Source of the DNA: Adiantum capillus-veneris
Lineage: Eukaryota > Streptophyta > Polypodiopsida > Polypodiales > Pteridaceae
Direction of reading: 5' to 3'
Assembly: GCA_014529385.2 (NCBI GenBank)
Contig: CM043950.1
Coordinates: forward strand, 158,554,545 to 158,603,044
Length of the DNA stretch: 48,500 nt
The position numbers and the translations under genes were made by a program. A model generated the notes under the pieces. That model saw only the letters and a list, made by a program, of their open reading frames with translations, did no database searches and had not been told where the DNA came from. This document shows positions 12,401-23,039 of this stretch, one piece after another. Each line of letters starts with the position of its first letter. Within the stretch, counting starts at the first letter, position 1.

Positions 12401-13749
12401 TAAGGCTCGACTTGTTGCAAAGGGTTATGCACATCAAAAAGGCATAGATTATGAAGAGACTTTTGCTCCCACTTATTGTATGACTACTATGCATTTTCTA
12501 TGTGCATTGCCAGCTCATTTTAGTTGGGATGTACATCAATCAGACATTGGTATTGCTTTCTTGAATGGTGACATATTTGAGGAAGTTTAGCGCAGCCTCG
12601 TGGTTTTTCCATAAAAGGACAAGAGGACAAAGTGTGCAGATGTAAGAAGGCTTTGTATGGGTTGAAGCAATCTCCTCATGCTTGGTATGAGAAAGCTGAC
12701 ACTCATTTGGTTAAACGAGGCTTTTGTAACAATCCTACCGAAAGCACATTGTATGTAAAGCATGAGGGTGATGTACTTCTCATTGTGGTTCTTTATGTCA
12801 ATGATTTGATGATTACTGGACCAAATGAGAGACAAATTGCTGAATTTAAGGCTGATTTGAATGCTACTTTCAAGATGAAAGATTTGGGGCTGTTGCATCA
12901 TTACTTGGGTATACAGTTTAAGCAGTGTGATGGTGGTATTGCCTTGTGTCAGAAAAGTTACTTAGAGACATTGCTATGTAAGTTTGGACTTGAGGACTGC
13001 AAACCTATTGCCACTCCCATGGAAACATGTTTGAAGTTGAGTCTACATGATGCTGGCGATCCTGCTGATGTCACTCTTTACCAAACTGTTGTTGGCTGCC
13101 TCATTTATGTATGCAACACGAGGCCATATATTCAGTTTGCAGTCTCACATGTCAACAGATTTATGCATAGCCCAGGGTCTAAGAATTGGCAGGCTGTCAA
13201 GAGGATTTTCCGCTACCTTAGTGGCACTTTACATCTTGACGTGTTTTATCCCAAGGGGGGATCATTGCTGCCGGACTTACATGCTTTTTCAGACTCAGAT
13301 TGGGCTGGTTGTTTTGACACGCGAGTGTCCACAAGTGGTTTTTGTTTCATGCTTGGCAGTTCATGCATATCATGGTTGAGCAAGAAGCAACCTAATGTGG
13401 CCACTTCGAGTTGTGAGGCTGGTACAGGGCAGTCTTCACAGCTACAATTAACTGTGTATGGATCAGACGCCTTATGGCTGATTTGGGTGTTGGACAGGAC
13501 ACTGCCAACACTATCTACACTGACAGTCAGAGGGCATTGGCAGTTGCGAGGAACCCGATTTTTCATGCTCGCACAAAGCACATTGAGGTGCATTACCACT
13601 ATGTCAGGGAGAGGCTCTTAGCAGGAGAGATCAACTTGGCTTATGTGCCAACACAGGACAACCTTGCAGATCTTTTCACAGAGGCATTGTCTCGTGAGAA
13701 GCTTGAAGCTTTCTGCAAAGCTTTGGGCTTACTCCCCTTTGTGGACTGA
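9472..13749 (+). pseudogene. Copia 1 gag-pol polyprotein, inactivated
   Basis: The start is ATG 9472 (ACCATGGCTG context; MADNNTYVFKMF). In order: gag with CCHC knuckle (CCHYCKANDHLIKSC, about 10315-10360), protease DSGA (10576-10587), integrase (WHARFGH finger, VHNDVCGP, SDRGGEY, then QQNGLAERKN), RT and RNase H. In-frame stops lie at 9736, 9811, 10486 and 11035. Frameshifts lie near 11550 (T run), 12588 (just before QPRGF) and 13422. The RT active site reads YVND instead of YVDD (12794-12805). The frameshift at 13422 removes the RNase H Glu of CEAEY. The integrase finger has Y for its first Cys partner (CEAYILG). It cannot move on its own. Confidence 0.9.
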
Positions 13750-13810
13750 TCATGTCCTCAGGGCATGGCACTTCCCTTTACTCATGTGCCAGCTGTCGTT
13801 CACCGCATCA

Positions 13811-13824
13811 CTCCAGGGGGGATT
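13811..13824 (+). other. Copia 1 polypurine tract
   Basis: CTCCAGGGGGGATT lies directly before the 3' LTR at 13825. The purine run primes plus-strand DNA synthesis. Confidence 0.75.
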
Positions 13825-14050
13825 TGTTACCATATACATGAGGTAGTGATGTGTGTGAACACACTAGGACCGTCGGGGCATTTTTTCCCTCTTTAGGAGG
13901 TTTTTTCCCCCGAGCATTGTATATACGCCCATCACTCTAGGGCTATCTATCTTTCCATTGCACACTAAGTAACACACTCTCTATTGTGTGCTTGAGCTTC
14001 CTTCGTCTTCTCCAAGATGTGTGTGTTTCTCTGCAACCCTAATTCCAACA
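13825..14050 (+). repeat. Copia 1 3' LTR (226 bp)
   Basis: TGTTACC...TTCCAACA, followed by target duplication copy TACTG (14051-14055). Confidence 0.93.
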
Positions 14051-14055
14051 TACTG

Positions 14056-16950
14056 GTCCGACTCAAGAATTCAAAGGCACAAATAATTTAGTCACTTTGG
14101 TATATAACAATTTATTTCAGTAGATAGCCAATGTGAAGTCTTAGAGTGTTTTTAAAGTTTGGTATGCCTAGCATTTTTTGTACTAGGAAACTTGTATCCT
14201 AGCTCACCCCAACATGCAAAAATTTTGGAACAAGGTTGTAGGGAAAGTATCAAGATAACAATGAAGACCAAGAAACAGAACAAGACACTATGGATGAAGG
14301 CATTGAATTGGCCATAACTACCACGAGAGCAAAGATGAGTGCAACGCAAGTAGAAAATGTCACAGCAAAGGTTGGCACAAGTGAGGGCATCAAGCCACCA
14401 AAAAAGAAGCACAATAAGTGGCGTTTTTGACCATGCTAAAGTTGAAATAGAGGACTTTGACCAAGCCGGTCCAGACAAAAGAACGTTAGTGGATCAGCCC
14501 ATTGAATTATCTGAGACCCCGCCAGCATCTACTTATAAGAATAAGACTTCTAGAAACGACCAAACTTCATCAGTTAACACTAGAAAGAAGGGTACTTTGT
14601 AGTCTCAGTTATCCTTAGTTTCTCCTACTCCAGTACAACCAACTGACGTGGATAGGCTATAGGAAAAACCCCTTCATGGAAACTTGATCATTTAACAGGC
14701 TAATAAGGAACTTGTGCCATACTGCACTCCTCTCATTTTGTATGAAAGTTCTTAAACTGATGTGGATACCATTACAGATGGATGTGTCGCTACGGTGATG
14801 TCTGGATGCAACACCATCATAAATTCCATGGGATAGATGATAGAGGCTCAACAAACGACTCCTAGTTTAGCAGTAACTACCTTGCAAATAGAACTTCAAG
14901 AAACCAAGACTAAAATGGAGAAGGCCAAGAAAGAAATGCAGCAACTCAAATCCAAGATGCTAGAGTTTTCTATCAAGAAAAAAACGATGCAAGGGTAGTC
15001 GAGGGAAAATAAGAGCTCCAAGGGAGGTTGGATGAGAAGAAAACAACCTTGAAATCGCTGCTTGCAAATCATAACACTATGAAGTAGTCCATCATGGAGA
15101 ATTATATTTACCAACCCTTGTTGATATAGTTGATACTAAGGGTAGCCTTACCCTCAACATGGAGTAATTACAAAATTTAGTTGAATCCTTGAAATTTGAC
15201 CTGAAAGATAAATGTGAGCAGTATACGATAGCTCTGATGAACCAATAAATGATGGAATACATCAAGAACCAGGATGTTGATGAGGACAAGAAAGAGGATG
15301 ATGACAACCAAGAACAGGAGGATGGCAGTGGAGTGGATCATGATGGTGATGATGATGATGATGATGATCGACATCCACATTCAATGACGGCTAGTGGTGG
15401 ACACCAGACGAACATTGGCACGAGGCCAAGCAGCTAGAACAACCAATCTTGTAATCAATATCAACATCAAGATCAGAACCAGTCTGGTCAAAATCAGCAT
15501 CAACAACAACAACAAATTTAGTGAGACACCCAACATAAAAAGTAGATGTAGTATGGTTCCATTCAGTTGAACACGCAACAAGCCATTGCTTAATAGAAGC
15601 CAATAGATAAGATTGAGGACAAGGGTTAAGACATTATAGTTGATTTTAGCTCCGATTCAGATTCAAATTCAGAGCCACATCACTCTACTTCTCTGCTAGC
15701 ACTAAACAAGAAGATGAGGAGGCAAAAGTCTCTTTACATTCAAGACTTTATCCATAATGAGATGGTGTATAATGATTTGGAGAGGTTATAGATGTTGTTT
15801 GTGGGAGCTTAACGAATGCTTTAGAATTGGAAGTGTATGCAAGGTCACATTAGGAAATATATGAACCTCAAAAGGTCTTTGTAAGAGCAACCAATCATTT
15901 TTCAGTCCACAATAGGACTTAAATGGCGGCATGGATAGCCCATATGTACCTACCTCAAAACTATATCATATAACATAATTATCTATGGAAAAAGATCAAC
16001 AATACAATCCAAATGCACCATTGTCCAAAACATTTGAAGTTAAAATGCTCAAGTTATGGCCATTTGAGAAAAAAAAGTAAAAACTGGTGGGGCATACGCT
16101 GGTTCTCATTGGTGTAGAGAGTATATTCCAAAAGAATATTTGGACCCTAAAGCCTCTTTTGGGGTTCATATTTTCTCGAATGATTGTCAACAGGTCTTTC
16201 AATTACCACCACATCCATGTTGTATCTAGGTTTTGGATCATGTGCATGAATGGTTTCTCACCAACAAGGACGTTATGATAAATTTGCACATGAAAGACCC
16301 CTCAAAAACTAATCTCAAGAGTCTTGGATTACAACTAGAGATTCTATTGGAAGATAAGCCAACCTATAGATGCATGACAGATATCAAAACTCAGACTAAG
16401 GCAATGATGGTCAAGCTACAAATTGCAATGAGAGTTTTTGATGACAAAGTCAAGTGGCTCTTGGATTGCTATGCCACCAGTAGCAGAGGGCCACAAACCA
16501 TAATGACCCATAGGGAGCAAGAGATAATTCTCAAAAGCCTATTTCATTTAGCTCACATTACCAAAAAGATGATGCAATAGGAGAATCAGATAGCCTTGAA
16601 CTTCATTCTCCAGTGATTATGTATGCCCTACTTGCTCAAGAGGATGAACTCCCTAGGTTCTTTCCAACATTATATTTCAAATATATTGAACCGACTGACC
16701 AACAAAAGTACATCAAGATAGTGGATAAGCTAAGGGATTGGTATGAAAAAGCTACCACTAAATGGACTGCCTGGAACAATGTCTTGGATGAAGCCTTAAA
16801 GAAGGACCTAGTAAGTGACCTCTTGCACGCCTTGCAAACATTCAAGACGAAAATGAGACAATGGTGCATTTAAACCCAACAACTCATCAAGATCACTGAT
16901 GAACTTCTCCAAATCATTGTTGAAGCCTTCAAAATCACAGAGAAGGACCT
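14056..16950 (+). pseudogene. Unknown gypsy A accessory frame, part 2 (between copia 1 and copia 2)
   Basis: This continues part 1 with many stops and frame changes. Visible pieces are: a coiled-coil-like lysine/glutamate stretch near 14880-14990; an acidic run with consecutive Asp codons near 15285-15370 (GAT repeat); a Q/N-rich stretch near 15440-15530; a serine/acid cluster near 15650-15690; and a more conserved-looking region at 16233-16870 rich in W, Y and charged helices. The reading frame at 16895-16950 runs straight into 22566 once copia 2 and one target copy are removed, so both sides were one frame. No known domain was recognised. Confidence 0.45.
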
Positions 16951-17144
16951 TGTTAAGTATGGAGCCTGATTTACCCATGTAATTTTCTGTGGTAAAAGTG
17001 CACATTTGTAAGGCCCCCATTATGAGGAGAAGCCATCGTGCGTGAAGGAAAATCACTCACCGGAAACCAAAATTTTCACGGACAAGAATCAGGGGCAACT
17101 TTAGAGGCCATATTCCTTTTCATCGGAATATTATGGCCGGCCAG

Positions 17145-17275
17145 CGGCCGGAAAGTGGTCGGAAAACAACCGGTTGGTTGGCCGGTGGCCGGTAGTCAAT
17201 GGCCGATGGCCGGTGGTCGGAAGTCAATGGCTGGTGGCCGGTGGTCGGAAGTCAATTGCCGGTGGCCGGTGGCCG
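17145..17275. repeat. GGCCGG minisatellite in the copia 2 5' LTR
   Basis: Degenerate repeats of GGCCGGTGGTCGGAAGTCAAT and shorter GGCCGGT blocks. The other three LTR copies hold different numbers and orders of the same blocks (21955-22110, 23525-23712, 25278-25405). Confidence 0.85.
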
Positions 17276-17405
17276 AATTCAAAAGCGGACTTGTCTTCTC
17301 AAGGGCGGCCACACATGGGCGGATTGGAGGGTCCGATTTGGACTTATTCGCACAAGGGCGGCTACACATGGCTGTCTCTCATAAGAGAGGGCAGCCCTTT
17401 TGGCC

Positions 17406-17413
17406 TATAAAAG
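17406..17413 (+). promoter_or_regulatory. TATA box of the copia 2 5' LTR
   Basis: TATAAAAG within GGCCTATAAAAGGAGGCC, itself nearly palindromic. It is conserved at 22244-22251 and 25574-25581. The reversed solo LTR has TATAAGAG instead (23393-23400, minus strand). Confidence 0.75.
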
Positions 17414-17611
17414 GAGGCCATTTCTACACACATTTTATAGTGTGAAGTTGATGCAACAAGGTGAGGTGAGGTGGTGAGAGTGAAGCAAGGCGGGAGCTCT
17501 ATTAAGGGTTTAATCCCTTTGTAAATTACTTCTTCTTTTGAAGTGCTAAAGCCATTGAGTGACTGCTTTCCCGTGGACGTAGCCCACATTGGGTGATCCA
17601 CGTATATCGTG

Positions 17612-17615
<4 letters not shown>

Positions 17616-17675
<60 letters not shown>
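17616..17675. repeat. (CT)n microsatellite in the copia 2 5' LTR
   Basis: About 30 CT units, against about 9 in the 3' LTR of the same element (22455-22472). Both started identical at insertion, so the tract has changed since. Confidence 0.95.
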
Positions 17676-17678
<3 letters not shown>

Positions 17679-17765
17679 CTATAATCTCTTGTGTGTGAAA
17701 TCTATCTCTCTCCATTAAGTAATCTACTCAAAAATCTATTTAGCTACGTCTTATTTCCTAACAAC

Positions 17766-17778
17766 TGGTATCAGAGCA
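17766..17778 (+). other. Copia 2 primer binding site
   Basis: TGGTATCAGAGCA, complementary to initiator Met tRNA, two bases after the LTR end. Confidence 0.93.
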
Positions 17779-17836
17779 AGGTTTGCTCGTAGCTAAATTA
17801 TCTCAAGGAAAGGATTCCTTGAATTGAGTGGGAGTT

Positions 17837-20800
17837 ATGGCAGAGGAAGGGAAGCTCAAGATTGAGAAGTTCAACGGCAAAAACTACCAACATTGGAAGA
17901 TGCAGATTGAAGACTATCTGTACCAGAAGGACCTCTATTTGCCACTAGGCGGTCTTGCGAAGAAGCCCGCAACAATGTCAGATGAAGCATGGATTGTCCT
18001 TGATCGAAAGGCACTGGGAACAATCCGGTTAAGCTTGGCGTCAACGGTGGCCTTCAATGTTTCGGAGATGAAGACCACGGAGGACTTGATGAAGTCACTT
18101 GATGACTTCTACGAGAAACCATCGGCATCCAATAAGGTATTTATTATGAAGCGCTTGTTCAATCTAAAGATGACAGAGAATGGTTCAGTTGCAGAACACC
18201 TAAATGACTTTAACACAAACATAAGTCAACTTCGATCAGTGAAAATCAATTTCGATGACGAAGTGCGAGCTCTCCTTATACTATCATCTCTACCGGATAG
18301 TTGGGATAGCCTTGTGATGGGTGTAAGTAATTCTATCTCTGGCACAAATACTCTTAAGTTTGATGATGTTGTGGGTGTTCTCCTAAGCGAAGAAATGCGA
18401 ACGAGAAGCACAGGAGAATCATCAAGTGCTGCACTATCAGTGGAAACAAGAGGAAGGCCTAAGGAGAGGTTCAAAAACCAAAAGGGTCGTGATCGCTCAA
18501 GGCGGAGCAAGTCACGCACAAAGTCAGTTCTTGAATGTTGGAACTGCGGCAAGAAGGGCCACGTCAAGAAGGATTGCTGGTCCAAGAAGAAGAAGGAGAC
18601 AGAGTCTCAAGACAACAAGCCAACATCGGAGGTCAATGTGGCAGGTAAAGTAGAGCAAGATGCTCTAATTCTCTCATTAGAAAATGTGTCTAATTCCTGG
18701 ATAGTAGATTCTGGGGCTTCATTCCATGCGACACCACACAAGCAACATTTCCAAGACTACACCAAAGGTAATTTTGGGTATGTATACTTGGGAGATGATG
18801 AAGCTTGTGAGATTGTCGACAAAGGTACAATTTCTATCAAAACTGCTAACGGAAATGAATGGAAGCTTAAAGATGTTAGGCATGTTCCTTCTCTTTGCAA
18901 AAATTTGATCTCTACAAGACAATTGGATGATGAAGGTCACAACATTGCATTCGGAAACAAACGGTGGAAGATATCAAAGGGATCTTTGGTGGTTGCCAAG
19001 GGAGAAAAAGTCGGTACACTTTACTTGTGTACTGTTAGCACGCAACCTTCAGCTTGTGCAGCAACTACAGAAGTTGACAGTGCGGTGTGGCACTACCGAC
19101 TTGGGCATATGAGTGCCAAAGGAATGCAAATCCTTCAAACAAAGAAGCTTCTACCAGGTTTGAAAGAAGTGGACTTAGAGTTCTGTGAAGATTGTGTTTA
19201 TGGTAAACAAAAGAGGGTAAAATTTCAAAAATCAGGAAATGAAAGAAAAAATAAAAAACTTGAGTTGGTTCATTCTGATGTTTGGGGTCCCGCAAGTACA
19301 CCATCACTTGGTGGCTCATTGTACTATGTAACATTCATAGACGATGAGACTAGAAAAACATGGGTTTATGTCATGAAGAATAAATCCGATGTATTTTCCA
19401 TATTTCAAAGGTGGAAAGCCTTTGTGGAGAATGAAACAGGTACCAAGGTTAAATGGCTCAGATCCGACAATGGAGGCGAATATTACAGCCAAGCTTTTGT
19501 GCTAGCAATTGCATTCGGAGGCAAAGGACAACCCCAAGGACACCTCAACAAAATGGGATTTCGGAAAGGATGAACAGGACAATCATGGAACGAGCACGAA
19601 GCATGCGCCTACATGCAGGCCTACCGGTTGAGCTTTGGGCGGAAGCTGTAAGTACGTCTGTGTACTTAATCAACCGGTCACTCTCAACGGCATTGGATGG
19701 GGGAGTTCCAGAAGAGGCATGGACAGGTAAACCGGTGAATTATGTATTTCTCAAAGTGTTTGGGTGTGAGGCTTTCATGCACATAGATAGAAGCCTAAGA
19801 TCAAAGCTAGATGCAAAGTCCAAAAAGTGTTTCTTCATTGGCTATGGAGAAGGAGACTTTGGGTATCGCCTATGGAATCGTGAAGATGGTAAAATCTTAA
19901 GGAGTAGGGATGTAATTTTTAACGAACAAAATATGTACAAAGATTACTTGGAAAGAAAACAAACAAAAGAAACAGGTGATGAGTACATGGAGCTTGAGGA
20001 CGGTGAAGACTCAAGGACTGCAAACGGTGACAATGTGCAACAACGTCAACCAAATGAGGAGCCTCAACCTATTCCCCGAAGATCTACAAGAGCAAGTAGA
20101 CCTCTAGAAAGGTTTATTCCTTCCTTCAACCATCTCTTGATCTCAGATTCTGGAGAGCCGGAATCATACGAAGAAGCTATGCAACATGAATCCAAAGAAG
20201 AATGGACGAAGAGCATGCAAGTGGAGATGGACTCACTACATCGCAACCAAACATGGGAGTTGGTTGAGTTGCCTAAAGGTAAGCGGGCATTTCAAAACAA
20301 ATGGGTGTACAAGCTGAAGGAAGAAGAAGGTGGGAAGGAAAGGTACAAGTCGAGGCTTGTGGTAAAAGGTTTTTCTAAAAAGAAAGGTATTGACTTCAAT
20401 GAAATATTTTCTCCTGTTGTAAAAATGAACTCAATTAGGCTTGTCTTAAGCCTTGTGGCTGCTCATGATCTAAATCTCGAGCAAATGGATGTAAATACGG
20501 CATTCCCTCATGGTGACTTAGAGGAGGAAATCTACATGCTTCAACCAAAGGGGTATGAAGTAAAAGGTAAGGAGAAAATGGTTTGCAGATTAAAGAAGAG
20601 CTTGTATGGTTTAAAGCAAGCATCAAGAAAATGGTACTTGAAGTTTGATCGATGGATGTTGGATCATGGATTCACAAGATGCAACTCGGATCACTGCGTC
20701 TACACAAAGAATTTGGGAGATGGGAAATTCATCATCCTAATGTTGTATGTTGATGACATGTTGATTGCAAGTGCTAACATGCAGGACATCAAAGACCTAA

Positions 20801-21708
20801 AAGAGGAGCTGTCCAAATCTTTTTCAATGAAAGATTTAGGTGCTGCAAAGAGGATACTTGGTATGAAAATATTAAGGGACAGGACGAAGAAGACAATAAA
20901 GCTATCTCAAGAAGATTACATCAAGAAGGTACTAGAAAGGTTTGCAATGCAAAATGCAAAACCAGTTTCTACACCTTTGGCTGGTCATTTTAAACTAACA
21001 AAGGATATGTGTCCAAAGACACAAGAGGAGATAGCCTATATGTCTAAAGTTCCATATGCTGCAGCGGTAGGTTCTCTAATGTATGCTATGGTCTGGACAA
21101 GGCCAGACATTGCACATGCAGTGGGAGTTGTGAGTAGGTTCATGGACAACCTAGGTAAAGAGCATTGGCAAGCTGTGAAGTGGATACTTAGGTATCTAAA
21201 AGGGACAACAACAAATGCTTTGTATTTTGGAGGAACTGATATTTTTCTAGAAGGGTATGTTGATGAAGATATGGCAGGTGACAAAGATACTCAAAGGAGC
21301 ACTACTGGCTATGTGTTCACGGTTGGAGGCACAGTAGTAAGCTGGGCTTCAAAGCTGCAGAAAGTGGTTTCACTTTCTTCCACGGAAGCAGAGTATGTAG
21401 CAATGACGGAGGCAAGCAAAGAAATTCTGTGGCTTCACAGATTCTTAGAAGAGCTTGGATTCAAACAATACAATTGTGTCTTGTACAGTGATAGCCAAAG
21501 CGCTATCCATCTTGCGAAGAAATCAGCCTTTCATTCAAGGACAAAGCACATTGAGGTGAGATATCACTTCATACGCACTCTTGTGGAAGAGGGACAGCTA
21601 AAGCTAGGAAAGGTGCATACAAGTGAAAATCCTGCAGACATGTTTACAAAGGTGGTCAACAAGGAGAAGTTGAGCTTTTGCTCATCTTCAATCGGCATTC
21701 AAGGATAA
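17837..21708 (+). pseudogene. Copia 2 gag-pol polyprotein, one frameshift
   Basis: It starts at ATG 17837 (GTTATGGCAG; MAEEGKLKIEKF), the first ATG in frame with gag. In order: gag; CCHC knuckle CWNCGKKGHVKKDC (from 18536); protease DSGA (from 18707); integrase finger WHYRLGH and CEDCVYGK, catalytic HSDVWGP, SDNGGEY and QQNGISERMN; RT with YVDD (20746-20757); RNase H with DEDMAGD and STEAEY; end at TAA 21706-21708. A net frame change of a few bases at about 19485-19505, inside the integrase core between SDNGGEYYSQAF and the RRQRTTPRTPQ segment, splits the frame into 17837-19573 and 19453-21708. One further oddity is TAFPHG where RTs of this family read TAFLHG. The other catalytic residues look intact. 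Confidence 0.93.
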
Positions 21709-21757
21709 GAAGCCAGAATGGAAAGCAGTCACAGGTTTGGTTTGGAGATCAGTCTCC

Positions 21758-21768
21758 AAGTGGGAGAT
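21758..21768 (+). other. Copia 2 polypurine tract
   Basis: AAGTGGGAGAT immediately before the 3' LTR at 21769, the usual TNT1-like purine tract. Confidence 0.85.
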
Positions 21769-22560
21769 TGTTTAGTATGGAGCCTGATTTACCCTTGTAA
21801 TTTTCTGTGGTAAAAGTGCACATTTGTAAGGCCCCCATTATGAGGAGAAGCCATCGTGCGTGAAGGAAAATCACTCACCGGAAACCAAAATTTTCACGGA
21901 CAAGAATCAGGGGCAACTTTAGAGGCCATATTCCTTTTCGCCGGAATATTATGGCCGGACGGTGGCCGGAAAGTGGTTGGAAAACAACCAGTCGGTTGGC
22001 CGGTGGCCGGTAGTCAATGGCCGATGGCCGGTGGTCGGAAGTCAATGGCCGGTGGCCGGTGGTCGGAAGTCAATTGCCGGTGGCCGATGGCCGAATTCAA
22101 TGGCCGGTGGCCGAATTCAAAAGCGGACTTGTCTTCTCAAGGGCGGCCACACATGGGCGGATTGGAGGGTCCGATTTGGACTTATTCGCATAAGGACGGC
22201 TACACATGGCTGTCTCTCATAAGAGAGGGCAGCCCTTTTGGCCTATAAAAGGAGGCCATTTGTACACACATTTTATAGTGTGAAGTTGATGCAACAAGGT
22301 GAGTGTGAGGTGGTGAGAGTGACGCAAGGCGGGAGCTCTATTAAGGGTTTAATCCCTTTGTAAACTACTTCTTCTTTTGAAGTGCTAAAGACATTGAGTG
22401 GCTTCTTTCCCGTGATTGTAGCCCGCATTGGGTGAACCACGTATATCGTGTGTACTCTCTCTCTCTCTCTCTACTCTATAATCTCTTGTGTGTGAAATCT
22501 ATCTCTCTCCATTAAGTAATCTACTCAAAAATCTATTTAGCTAACTCTTATTTCCTAACA
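21769..22560 (+). repeat. Copia 2 3' LTR (792 bp)
   Basis: TGTTTAGTATGG...TTCCTAACA followed by GACCT. It aligns to 16951-17763 with few substitutions. The 21-bp length difference comes from the minisatellite and the CT tract. Confidence 0.95.
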
Positions 22561-22565
22561 GACCT

Positions 22566-22930
22566 GGCAAACATGGTTGCTTTTGAACCTCAGTTGAAGG
22601 AGATGGCTGAAATTATCTTTGAAGCTAGAGTTAAATGCAACGAGCCACTTTCTAAAGGCTGGATTCATACAACCTCTTACTGCCACAAACTTGCTGGGGT
22701 GAGACTCACAAGAGGCAAAAGAATATTATACAATCTTGATACAAAGACCAAGAATGCATTAACACCTTACGAGGTAGAAATAAAGATGGTGTGCAAGGAC
22801 TAGCTAGAGCACGAAGCTCTCTACCGACTGATCTAGAGAGAGAATCAAGGGGGTTCCAGTGTACCACCGAAGAGTGCTTTACAGGCCTCCAAGGAAGAAG
22901 GCTCCCAAGAAACACAAGACAATCCACTGG
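22566..22930 (+). pseudogene. Unknown gypsy A accessory frame, part 3 (right of copia 2)
   Basis: It is open to a stop at 22801-22803 and then degenerate. The codon split by the insertion is completed exactly when copia 2 and one GACCT copy are removed, which shows the frame was translatable across this point when copia 2 inserted or shortly before. The sequence is rich in charged residues with a few aromatic ones (for example KGWIHTTSYCHKLAG) and has no motif I know. It is followed about 110 bp later by the gypsy A 3' LTR. Confidence 0.5.
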
Positions 22931-23039
22931 ACTAATACTGCTTGATTGATCATAAGGTTTTGCTGAAATGTTGGAAACATTCCAAAAATTCAAGGCAAGG
23001 GTGAGGAAATGTGAACAATGGAAGCAACATCCAAACAAA

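Larger units (their letters stand above)
8888..14050 (+). mobile_element. Ty1/copia element 1, complete with two LTRs, coding region decayed
   Basis: The LTRs at 8888-9110 and 13825-14050 start TGTTACC and end TTCCAACA. An intact initiator-Met-tRNA primer site follows the first and a purine tract precedes the second. The 5-bp target duplication is TACCG on the left and TACTG on the right, differing by one CpG-type transition. One polyprotein lies between them in the order gag, protease, integrase, RT, RNase H, which is copia order. By eye the LTRs differ at about a dozen positions plus a 3-bp indel. The element is inserted in the unknown frame of gypsy A. Confidence 0.93.
16951..17763 (+). 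repeat. Copia 2 5' LTR (813 bp)
   Basis: TGTTAAGTATGG...TTCCTAACA, preceded by GACCT. From 5' to 3' it contains a GGCCGG-type minisatellite (17145-17275), a TATA box (17406-17413) and a CT microsatellite (17616-17675). Frames through it (17038-17445 and others) only follow the minisatellite and are not genes. Confidence 0.95.
16951..22560 (+). mobile_element. Ty1/copia element 2 (TNT1/Tork-like), nearly intact
   Basis: It is flanked by a perfect 5-bp target duplication GACCT (16946-16950 and 22561-22565). The LTRs start TGTTwAGTATGG and end TTCCTAACA. It has an initiator-Met primer site, a purine tract (21758-21768), and one gag-pol frame broken once. The gag start (KFNGKNYQHWKMQIEDYLYQ) and domain order resemble the TNT1-94/Tork group of plant copia elements. 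The LTRs differ mostly in repeat copy number. It is the youngest complete element in the window and inserted in the unknown frame of gypsy A. Confidence 0.95.

Noticed and set aside
17038-17445. Long frame with repeated GGRxSMAGGRW-like residues
   Set aside because: It is a translation of the GGCCGG minisatellite in the copia 2 LTR. Equivalent frames appear in all four LTR copies on either strand. It has no start context and no domain.
8301-22930. Calling the unknown gypsy A frame an envelope gene
   Set aside because: Position would fit, but I see no clear signal peptide, fusion peptide or membrane anchor, and the frame is too broken to judge.
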